A stretch of 64,000 nt of DNA from Ferribacterium limneticum (GTDB taxonomy: Bacteria; Pseudomonadota; Gammaproteobacteria; Burkholderiales; Rhodocyclaceae), in assembly GCF_020510585.1 (NCBI RefSeq), contig NZ_CP075190.1:2540001-2604000 (forward strand). The letters run 5' to 3'. The stretch's first letter is position 1; the number at the start of each line of letters is the position of its first letter. The notes below the pieces were generated by a model. The model saw only the letters and a program-made list of their open reading frames with translations, made no database searches and had not been told where the DNA came from. This document shows positions 8,289 through 19,100 of the stretch, in pieces. Both the position numbers and the translations under genes were made by a program.

Positions 8289-10025
8289 TTAGACGGCGTA
8301 CAGCTCGGCCGACTTGGTCAGGAACTCGTCGGCGAACACCTGGGTGTCGGCTGAAACGTTCTTGATCTTGATGGCCAGCCAGTTGTAGCCGAACAGGGCG
8401 GGAATCGCCACGGCCAGACCAGCGACAGTGGCGACCAGCGCGGCGGCAATACCCGGCGCGATCGAGTTCACATTGACGTCGCCAGCCGCGGCAATCGCCG
8501 CGAAAGTGATCATGACGCCGACCACGGTACCAAGCAGGCCAAGGAAGGGACCACCGGAAATGGCGATGGTGAGCAGCACGATCTGGCTGTTCAGGCGCTG
8601 GTTCTCACGGACCAGCGCGGCATCCATGGCCGCGCGGATCGAATTGAGGGCCGCATCGGAGAGCTTGTTTTCGACACCGCTCTTGGTCTGGGTGTCGAAT
8701 CGGTGGTGCATTTCCTGGATGCCAATTTTGTAGAGACGGAAGATCGTTGAATGGCGCATCGCCTCGTCTTCAGTGATGGCCTTGGTATCCATCGAATCCG
8801 GGCGCAGCAGCTTGCGGGGATTGTCGCGGAAGCGGTTGAGGAAGGCATTGTTGGCCTTTTCCGCCTTGCCCAGAAAGAGCGTCTTGCCGACCATGACGGC
8901 GCAGCTGATGACGGCCATGACGGCAAGAATGCCGATAACGATCCAGCCATCCACCGTCAGCGCACCGAGCAGGATGCCGACGTAGGAAGCGGCCTCGCCC
9001 GCCTCTTCTTCCTCGGCGCCATACATCAGGCTGTCCGGTTGCTGGCTGCCATGCAGGGCCTTGATGTAATCAGCCGAACGCGAGGTAGCGGCCAGCGTCA
9101 CTTCATCCAGCTCGCCACGGAAACCGGCACCGATCTGAATGTCGCCAGCCATGTCGTCGAGCGCAATATCGGCCGTGCCAGCGTCTGCACCTTCCATGTA
9201 GAAGGTCAGCTTACCGCCAATCAGCGTCATCGCCACGTGCTGCCAGGTGTCGGCCAGCACCGTCGCCTTCGACGGGAACTCCTTGCCATTGACCACGGCC
9301 ACCAGCTTGCCGCCCTTGACTGCCAAGGCCAGGCTCTTGCCGCCTTCGCTTTGCTGGAACAACGTACCGGAAGCATTGGCCACCGGCTTGATCCACGCCG
9401 TGAAGGTCAGGCCATTGGCGGTGATCAGCTTCAACGAGGGCGATGCCGGAACCGTCAGCGTCGTGCTGCCATCCATACTGGCCGCGTCGCCGAGCGGGCC
9501 AGCGACAGGTTTGATTGTCAAATTTTGCGGATTATTCCGGTTGACCGTGGAATCCTGTACCGGACCGTTGTCGGAGAAATGCAATACGAGATTCTGTGCC
9601 GCATCGTAGCTACCCTTGGCATCGCTGGCGGCTGCCGCTTTTTCATTACCCCAGAGCAGCGTGACCGCGTCCGTTTTAGCCAACGGCGCCAGCTTGGGCT
9701 GTTGCACCCAGATCACCGCCAGTTCATTCGTCGAATCATATTTTTCGATATGAAAACGCAGCGGCGTCTTGCCGTCAGCGGCCGTCACGCGCAGATCGCT
9801 ACCGTCCGGCTTGGCTTCGGCAAAGGCAAAATTCCCGGTGTGCAGGCGCAAGGCCAGCGGTAACTGGGTAGCCCCCAGCTTCAACTCAACGCCTTCGGCC
9901 GTCGTGTCGATCACGGTCTTCTGCTTGTGCGCCCAGTCGTCGGCATTGAAGCCGTCCGCCGCATTCGCCATCTGTGCAAGCAAGCTTGCGGCGACAATTA
10001 TCCAATTTGCAAAGTTATTCATCAT
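8289..10025 (-). CDS. exbB: ExbB/TolQ/MotA proton channel with N-terminal DUF2341 and LamG domains
   Basis: 578 aa from the ATG at 10025; the preceding in-frame TTG is less likely. A signal peptide (cleaved near MANA-ADG) exports a periplasmic region: DUF2341-like about 60-145 (LRFHIEKYDSTNELAVIWVQQP) and a concanavalin-type LamG domain about 165-320 (LTFTAWIKP, WQHVAMTLIGGKLTFYMEG, FRGELDEVTLA). Then come a membrane segment (VDGWIVIGILAVMAVISCAVMV) and the MotA/TolQ/ExbB module (LNSQIVLLTIAISGGPFLGLLGTVVGVM and the Gly/Ala-rich helix GIAAALVATVAGLAVAIPALFGYN). Ordinary ExbB is about 240 aa, so the 330-residue sugar/protein-binding-type extension is special. It is followed by two exbD and tonB, and preceded 164 bases upstream by the giant exoprotein gene. 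Confidence 0.9.
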   Translation of the reverse strand: MMNNFANWIIVAASLLAQMANAADGFNADDWAHKQKTVIDTTAEGVELKLGATQLPLALRLHTGNFAFAEAKPDGSDLRVTAADGKTPLRFHIEKYDSTNELAVIWVQQPKLAPLAKTDAVTLLWGNEKAAAASDAKGSYDAAQNLVLHFSDNGPVQDSTVNRNNPQNLTIKPVAGPLGDAASMDGSTTLTVPASPSLKLITANGLTFTAWIKPVANASGTLFQQSEGGKSLALAVKGGKLVAVVNGKEFPSKATVLADTWQHVAMTLIGGKLTFYMEGADAGTADIALDDMAGDIQIGAGFRGELDEVTLAATSRSADYIKALHGSQQPDSLMYGAEEEEAGEAASYVGILLGALTVDGWIVIGILAVMAVISCAVMVGKTLFLGKAEKANNAFLNRFRDNPRKLLRPDSMDTKAITEDEAMRHSTIFRLYKIGIQEMHHRFDTQTKSGVENKLSDAALNSIRAAMDAALVRENQRLNSQIVLLTIAISGGPFLGLLGTVVGVMITFAAIAAAGDVNVNSIAPGIAAALVATVAGLAVAIPALFGYNWLAIKIKNVSADTQVFADEFLTKSAELYAV

Positions 10026-10195
10026 TTTCAATATTGTTGGTATTCAAAAATTATGTCGGTCTATTTTTACAGGCGTACTACCGGAGTCCGACAAATGGCC
10101 ACCTCGTTGAATAGTTGGTCTGCCGGTCGGCTCTTTCTATATAGCGAAGTAAAAACCCAATCTGCGGTGGCGGCCGTTAATCATCCTGATCAACG

Positions 10196-13100
10196 CTAAT
10201 TCAAGCGCCGTTTGCGCTCCTCATCACTCTCCTCACCGACGCCAACCACCTCTACCGTCAGGATCGAACGGCTTTCCTTCTCCTTGTTACCCCCTGCCGT
10301 TGCGGCCATCTGGTCCAACGATTGTGAAGCTTCGGTACTGGCAGCCGTCGGGACGCCCACAGTTGGCACGGAAGCTGCCGGGGCCGCTGGTACGCCGGTT
10401 ACCGCCCCACCGGCCCGAATATTGTCGGCACCAATAACCTGTATCGCTGCAATAGTCAGATCGCCACTGGACTGGATGCCAGCATCACCGGCGTTAACTG
10501 TTCCAGCCGGCGCCGCCAGAAGAATTTTCGCCTTGCGAACTCCCGGTCGCCCTTGGATCGCGGCAATCCCGCTACCGGCACCACCCGCTGGAAACTCCCA
10601 CTCATTATTTTCATTGCGCACGGGATCCGGCAGGATCACCGCCGTTTTAGCTCCTTTGCCAGCGTCAATGTCACCAGCGCTCGTCCACAACAGCATGTCG
10701 CTTCCGCCCATGCTGAAAATCCGGGAACTATTCACAAGGATATTCCCTTGCGCAGCAACCAGAACATCGCCCTCACGTTCGCTAATAATTCCCAACTGAT
10801 CAGCGTTCTTGCTCAATGTCCCCACTGAGGCTAGGCCAACATTGAGGTTGCCGCCGGGCACCAAGAGTTCTATAGCGCCATCCCGACGGGTCTTGATCTG
10901 GCTGAACAAGAGGTTCAGGTCGCCGTCGTGTTTGAAAACGTTGCCAAATCCGAGCAATTCCAGCGCTTGGAAACCCCGTTCGTAATTACCTGGAGTGGCA
11001 CCGCCAGCCGATGCATCGTTACCCGCACCACGTAACTCAGTCCATAGCACGGAAGGCCAGAAGCTCTTCACCGTCGAAAAACGCGGGGCCATCACGTTGT
11101 CTCCGGAAGCTGCCGCATGCGCCGCCCAAGCCGAGAGATAGGGAGAGCCGCTACCAAGGTAGCGCGCAACGAACTCTGCAACCAGTACCTGGCCAGCGAA
11201 AACCTCTTGCTGTGACTCTGTCAATCCGGCGTAGGCGCTCCTGGCAGCGGCTGCATCGGCGGGTGCCAGCAACCCGAGGTTACGCAAGTATGTTTCCAAG
11301 GCAATAATGTATTGAGACTGATCACCCAGATACTTGCTGCCAAATTCACCTGCATCCAGTTTCGTTGCTGCACCAGCCAACACCCTGACCCCTGCTCCAG
11401 ATGAAGCTAGCGACGGGTTGGTCAGATTGCCGGTGGTGACAATGCCGCCAGAGGTGGCAAGATCGGTGTCACGCCCCGACTCCACATAGACAAGACCGCC
11501 GCCACCGACCTGAATCGATGCTCCATTGGCAAGGGGTTTGTTTTCTGTACTTTGCGGCACACTGAAACGCACATCACGACCAGCAACAACTCTGGTGACA
11601 TCAGTACTGTCGAGGTTCTGGGCGGTGAAGCCAAAGTCAGTCACGTCACCACCAGCCGAAACCTGAACAGGCTTGGCGGAAAAAAGAACATTCCCGCTAT
11701 CTATACCCGTAACATTGCCACTGACAGCAACGACCCGTACCGGATCATGATCGCCCGTATGAAGCGATACCAGTTGCCCCAAGCTATTCAACAATCCAGT
11801 TTCCTTGACGCCCAGGCTATCTCTTGTCGCCCCGTCGCGGTTCTGGGGAGCAGAATTCAAAGCAGAGGGAATGGCCGCAGGGTCCACGTCGGGCAGGCGT
11901 AACGGTACGTTCATGGTGACCGATCCGGCGGCCAGCAAATCCAGTTGACTGGTCGCCGATGGGAACATCACCAGATCGGTATCGCCACGCTTGCGGCCGA
12001 CCAAAACATCACCGGAAAAGGCGACCAAACTAAGATTGGCCGGCAGCACTTCCATCCCACTGTCGTCCACAACACTGGTAGGCAAGGAACCGGGGAACTG
12101 ACTGTTCTTGAATAGCGCCTGCAAACGCGTTGCTCCCTGCAAGCCGGCAGTACCAGTCACGGCAGTAAGATTAACCCGGTCGTCATTCGTGTAAGTGTAG
12201 AAAAAGCTGCGAGAACTCGCCGTCTGCCCCTGATAGACGCTGTTAGCCTGCATGAGTACTGTCGGGTTGAGGACCGTTTCGATCCTGGCATCACCCCGGG
12301 CGCTGACTGAAAACTGGCCATCCGCCACATGGAGAATGGGGTAGAAAGCGCTATCGCTGGTTCCCTTGGGGGGCTTGTCGCCTTCCTTGAGCGAACCGCC
12401 GGCCCGAATTCGACCCTGGCCCCCCATGACCATGAACTGTCCGCCACGAATATCACCCCCAGCATGAACCGAAAGGTCACCGCTGGCATTGACGATCTGA
12501 TCTCCATTCTGGCTTGTACGACCATTGCTGGGCAACATTGCCGACAGATTGGTTATGTTGTTCCCCGCCAGGATGTCTACGCTGCCGCCCCCCAAGGCAC
12601 CTACGTTCTGCTGGAATAGGTCGAAGCGCACCCACCAGGCTTCCGGACGCGTGCTGGTTGACGAACTTGATTGTCCCTGCCGCCACAACCAATGGGTACC
12701 CAACTGTGAATCTGCGGCGCCGATAGCATCACGACCTGCAGCAATGCGGATATCACCGCCGCGGCTTGGGAAAGCCCCATAGAATGTGCCATTGATTGCC
12801 GTTGATGAAATCTGTCCGTATAGGGCTTGGGTACGAACGGCAAAGCCATCTGCTGTTTGCCCATTAATCACTGCCACCGGCAGGCCAGCGGTATAAATCG
12901 CTGCTGTCGAATCGGTCAGCTTGAAATCACGGCCTGCCGAAATCTCGACATTCCCGGTTGTCGTCCTTACCACAGCTTTGCTTGCCAGCACGACATCGCC
13001 AGCATTCCCGGTTTTCATTGCGGAGTTCACCCGGAGCGGATCGGCGGCACTCTGATCGGCGCCGCCAATCAGACGGTAAGACCAACTCTCCCCAGGACGC

Positions 13101-16100
13101 AGGTTGTTGAACCTGGGATCGCTGTTGGTTCCCGGCGATGCCAGTTCAAAACCGTCACTCAAATTCTTGTTGAGATTGAGGTTGTTGGTTGCCCGCAGGG
13201 TAAGAACCCCTGGTTGCCCGCCGGCTCGGATCGCTGAATAAAGATTCCAGTCAGAGGCCAGAGCTAGATCACCGATACTGGCGATTTCTACGCCGGGCCG
13301 GACAATGAGGCCGGAGGTTCCGGCCGGATCAAGGCGGCCTTTGATAGCCGCCGAATTGCCCATGAAACTGGCGACATCATTGGTGTAAGTCGTAATGTTC
13401 GCCGCCCCAATGCTGGTGGCAGCATACTTCTTCACCCCTTCGACCACTACCGTGGCGGCACCGGTGAAGTCCGACTGCGCGCTGCTGACCTTCACCTCAC
13501 TTCCGGCCCCAGCTCCCGTGCGCTCGGCCCGCAGAACCACCTCGCCGCCAAGGCGGAAGCGCTCCGCAGCAAGTTTGGCAAGGCGCGTCACTGCATCCTG
13601 AGCACTCTCACCAACCTTGGTCACTGCATATTGTTCTGCTTCTGCTGAGGAAACATCAATCCGGCTACCACTTTGCAGATCAAGTTGCCCGGAAGTCGAA
13701 CCAATGGTCACCTTCCCCCCCTTGGCCGCCTCACCACTGCCAGTAGCCTTAGCCAGAATCTCGGCGGAAGGCTTCAGGGTTACATCGTCCCGGGCGAAGA
13801 GACGGACTTCACCGCCTTTTTTGCCGGACGCATCAACGGTGCCGGCGACGACCAGCGCCCCACCATCAACACTCAGCGCCACCTGATTGGCCTGGATGAC
13901 CTTACCGGCGGACAAACCCTGACTGCCGCTGCGCACGCGTAGATCCAGCCGCTCCGTGAATCCCTTGCCCGCCAGCGCATCCGCCACATCGTCCAAGGCC
14001 GCAATCTGTTTGACATCGGCGACGAAGCTTCCGCCAAGACCATTTGCTCCACCCTGCCCGGCAAGATTACCGCCTAGAGTCAACTGGCCATTAACGGCGT
14101 TGATCACCACCTCCCCTCCGCTGCCGCCACCCGGTTGGGCTGCCACATCGATCAGGCTAGCTGCGTCCTGGTCAGACGCCTTGGCGATTACGACATTGCC
14201 ACCATCTGCGGTAAGAACGATCCTGCCGGCATCGGCAAATGCACTGGTCTCGCCGAAATTCTTCTCCACGCCCCCTGCACGGGTAACTGAACCGGCTGCC
14301 AAGACAACATCGCCAGAGGTTGCCTGCAATTCCACGGTACCCGAAGGCAGATTGATGGTTCCAGCCTGAGTCACGCTGGTTCCAGTCAGTCTGAGCCGTC
14401 CCCCCAGCCCCTCCGCACTGCCGGCCAAACCTGTCTGGGTAACGGTCAACGCTCCACGGGAGCGGAAACCAACATCGGCCGCAGTGGCCGTGGTCACCTG
14501 GCCGGCCTTGATCGCTAGCGAGGTAGATTCACCGGCCATGCCAATGGACAGATCGCCCTTGCCAGCAGCGACAATTTCCTTACCATTCAATTCGACTGCG
14601 CCAAATCCACTAATCGCCATACCCTGCTCACTGGGTGCGACCACGACCTGGTTGGCAGCCTCCACGACAAATTTGCCACTACCTACAGATGCAATACCTG
14701 CAGTTTGGGCCGAGGTGTTGATCAGGTGCACATCAGTCGCCTTGACCGTGGCGCTCCCGCCCTCGCTGACAATAAGCGGCGTATCCAGGGTTAGACTGGC
14801 CAGACCACTGCCGCTCAAGGTGTAGCCAGAAGCAAAAGCAATGTCACTATAGCTGCGGAAGCTAAGCGTACTGGCCTTGCCTAGCTGACCAAGTAGGTCG
14901 GAGCCGACATTGAGGCGGTCTGCAACGCTATCTTCACCAAAGCGCAGTGCCCGAGCCCCCACAGCGACAACCGAGGCATCAACGTTTATACGATCAGTAA
15001 CCGATGTAGCATCCGCGTTGAATACACGATGATCCCGGGTGGCATCCAATTCAACGGTTCCGCCCTTCAGAGTAACCCGGGACTCTACCTCGACATCGCC
15101 AACGGTCCCGATTGACCCAATGCGGACCAAGCGCTGTCCAACCTCCCCTGCCACCCGCAGAGCGGCTCCATCGCCGGCTATAGTCAAGCTATTTCCTGCA
15201 GCCCCGAAACCGGAACCACTGATAATGGCCCCCTCCCCCACAATCACGCGATCAGTGGCGACAGCAATGAGTTCTGGTATCTCCAGCGTGCTGCCGTCGG
15301 CATCGATGACAACCTCGCTCGTGCCCACGTTCAGGGTCGTTTGTCCTGCATCATTGGTACTACCCTGCCGACCGCCGAGGATGAGGGTGGCGGGGCCGAT
15401 GCGACGCAAAGTATCAAGATCGAGAGTAATGAAACCGGCACCATATGGCGTGCCGTCGGTTACCGCGATACGCGGCGCTGCTATCTCCAAGGCACCGCCT
15501 CGGCCGGCGGACGAGGCGGTACCGCCAGCACCAGCCAGAAGTCGGATTATCCCATCCAGCGTCAGGGCCGTACTGGCAGCAAAACTCAGGCGACCGCCAT
15601 CCTTCGGCAGCTCATAACTGGTTCCATCACGAACGTTGCGGGCTGCAAACGTTTCATTCGCCCCATAAACACGGTATTCCGAACGCTTAAGGAAAGTACT
15701 GCCCGGTTCTACCAAGAATCCGTTGCTCCGGCTCTCGAGGATAGTGGTATCGGCGGTTCCCAATCGGCCGCCAACGATGGCGCTGCCGTCAGCCTGGGCG
15801 ATGGTTTGAGTTGGTGCAAGATCGCGGTAACCGCTGATCGATGAAACCACATAGGCCCCCGGCAACAGACCATAGCGGGCCGGCAGAAGGGTGTATGTGC
15901 CCGCTGGCAAACCTGCACCTGCGGCGATAGTGACCTGCATACCCGCCTTGAGTGTGCTTCCCGATGCGTAAACCGGGTCCACCGGGGCAAACGCCGCATC
16001 ATATCCAGGCAGGATCGCGAATACATTGCCGGCCGCCAAGTAATCGCGGGAACCACCGACCCCAGGTACAAACTCCGATCCGAACAGATCACCGCCGCCG

Positions 16101-19100
16101 GAAACATCCACTACAGAACCGGCTGCTGCCTTCACAGTCGGCGCCTCCAGATTGACTACCTTGGCCGGCGCAGACACAACGACCTCACTCGCGCCGGAGC
16201 CTAGCGGGTTGGGGTAAATCCACTGATCACCGTTCTGCAACTCACCGTAAGGCACCGTGATACCTGCACCGCTTACCGAAGTCACGCTCCCGGCCAGCAA
16301 ATCTAGCTGATTACTGGCCTTGAGGCTGATGGTACCGAAGGGAGCACGCAGCACGCCGCCCTGGACGATATCTCTGGCTTCCACAGTCAGCGATCCGTTG
16401 GCGGAAAGAGGCAATTCAGCCGCATCACCGCCCTTCGTGAAAGTAACTGCCCTGCCCGGAGTAGAAACACTAAATTCGCTGAATGTCGTCGGGTATAGCT
16501 GGTCTGCAGCAAATACCAGATCGGCGGCGGCATCGAGTCGGCCGGTCCGCTGCAACAAATTGTTCGCGTTGAAGTAGGCATTCTGGAAGCGAATGTCGCT
16601 GTCAGCGCTGAAACTAGCCTGACCAATATTGCCTAGAACAAGATCACCCACCAAGTCGAGGAGACCAGCGGTAAAGTTGATTCTGCCATTCCCGGATGAT
16701 GCAACCCCGCCGCCATCGGTAGTCGTACTCAGCGTCTGACGCCCATTGCTCCATTTAAGGTACTGGGCGGCAACCGTGGTCGGGCCTGCTGCAGTCAGTC
16801 GTGGCGCTTCCAGTACAACACTCCGCTGAGTCCCGAGATTAACACCGGCATCAAAGGCAATCGTGTTCTGGGAAGAGAGGGTAATGTCATCAAAACCGGC
16901 ATCGCGAAGCCCCTGTGCCGATACTGCGCCATGCCCAAGATTGGTACCAGCAATTCCAACTGCCCTGGAAATACCAGCCGGTAATACCGAGCCGCTGACA
17001 GCTACCCGCAACTCATAACCACCGACTTTTGGATAACCAGCCTGTGCATTGGCGACGTCGGACTCATTCGGCAGCCCGTCCACCTTCATCGAGAAACTGC
17101 CCGCGGCAGCGCCACTACCACCGCTCACCGCCTTCATAGTGCCGTCGACGAAGGCTCCCTGACGTGCCGCCACAGTTATCGAACCTGCGTTCCCGGCCAC
17201 AGTCATGGCCGGGCTGGCAACATTGCTGCGCACTTTCTGGTTGGTGATATCAAAAACGGCACTCGTACCACTCACGTCCACGACACTGCCGCTACCAGTC
17301 ACCACGTAACCCATTTTTGAGGCATCCAAACTGACAGTACCGCCAGCCAATACCTCACCCTTGCGCAGACCAGTTGTACTGAATTCCGGCTTGACAGTAC
17401 CGGTTGCCAGCAAGCGAGCATTGTCACCCAGCCAAATGCTTCGTTTTCCAAGGTCAACGGCATCCTGGAAGCTACCTGCTCCGGACGAGAGGCTCAAAGC
17501 AATGCTACCGGCAGCAGCCGACAGAGTGCCATCTACCCACATATCGTGCGCCGCCTCCAAAGCAATCTTGCCCTGGGCTCCGGTGACAATCGCCGCCCCG
17601 GTTTCTACCTTCAGGCTACCCGAATCCGATGCCACCCCCACCACGGCCCGCATTGTGAAGTCTGCAGCCAGCCGTACCTCCGGGGGCAGGACTGCAACCT
17701 CGGTGCTCCGGGCAATTGATGCACTACCACTACGCTCACGATAATCTTCGGCAAAAATCAGCCCCTCCGCCTGCAAGGTCAACTGAGTACCAGCTACCAA
17801 GGTAGCGCTACCAATCCCGGTCAGGTCGAAGGCACCAAAACCACCTTTGGTGAAAAAGTCCGTACCTAGACCAAAGCCGCTGCCGGCTAACCCACCGATG
17901 GATAGATTGGGCGCAACCAAGGTCAATTTGCCGCCTTTGCTGAACCCTCGAGCCTGCAGGGTTGCCACCGCCAGATCAAGTTTTCCGTCGCGGTTGTTGC
18001 TTTGAGCGGCGCGGAGCGTAATGCTGCCAGCGCTGCCCTGGGTCAGTTTGCCATCACCCTTCAGCCAGGCACCCGCCGAGGCATCAAGTACACTACCTTG
18101 ACTCAGGAGAAGATCCTGGGCTGATTCAAGGTTGATGCTACCGCCTCTGTTGACGACCTGAGCAGTCGTACCATCCTTGAGATCGTTGGTCCATCGGCCG
18201 GCAACATTGAGCAAGCTGCCCTGAGCGACAGTCACGTTCCCCCCGATCTCAACCACTGCCTCGAGCGACGAACCATCGGCTACCACTTTACCGGTCTTGT
18301 GGCTGACGATGTCGATACTGCCTCCAGGAGCATTGATAGTGTTCCCCACATTCACTGAGCTACCCAACAACGACACAGCCCCCCCCGGCCCGACATCGAT
18401 CGCCGCCTTCTGGTCTATTGCTCCGTTGCTATAGAGGGCAAAACGGGAAACTCCGTGAGCAAACAGGTCCGCAGACAGCAACGTCGTCGTTCCCCGGTCA
18501 CCCAGTGACGTGTTCAGCCAAGTTTGGCCGGCATTCGGGACAAAACCATCGACAACCTCGCGAATCTCTGTCTTCGGTAGTCGATAGCTGGGATCCTCGG
18601 TGCGTCCCCCGCCGCTAGCATCACCAAGAATCAACTGCCCACCAAGTGGCGTATTAATGCCGGATTCCCGCTGATAGTCTCCTATGTTCACGCCACCTTT
18701 GACTGTGCCATCAAGAACGAGCGACGCGCCATTGAGGATGACACTACCCGCATCCTTGCCCTCGACATAGCCGGCCAGACTGCGCTCTTCAGTTTCCATG
18801 CGGGTGTAAACCACATTGGCTGGTGCATCGCTAATGTCGTAGCGTTTGCGTTCCGAATAGAGATAAGTATTGAGCAGCGTCGTCGGTTGATAGGCCAGCC
18901 AGCCACCCGAAATATCGATCCCGGCGCCCATGGCAATGAGGATGTCTCCCTCGGACTGAATCGTCACCTTGCCGCCCGTCGCAGTTCGCTCGCCGACGGT
19001 GATCGGTACCAGTTTCTCGTAATCGGTGGTATTCGCTACTTTGATGCCGCGTCGCAAGTCGTAGCTGACGGTCTTGCGATAGAGGATGCCGCTGCGCTGC

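Noticed and set aside
9528-9549. Seventh copy of the dispersed repeat inside exbB (TTCCGGTTGACCGTGGAA)
   Set aside because: It shares 18 bases with copy B but the flanks differ, and the encoded DSTVNRNN fits a normal LamG-region motif, so chance similarity is likely. It remains possible.
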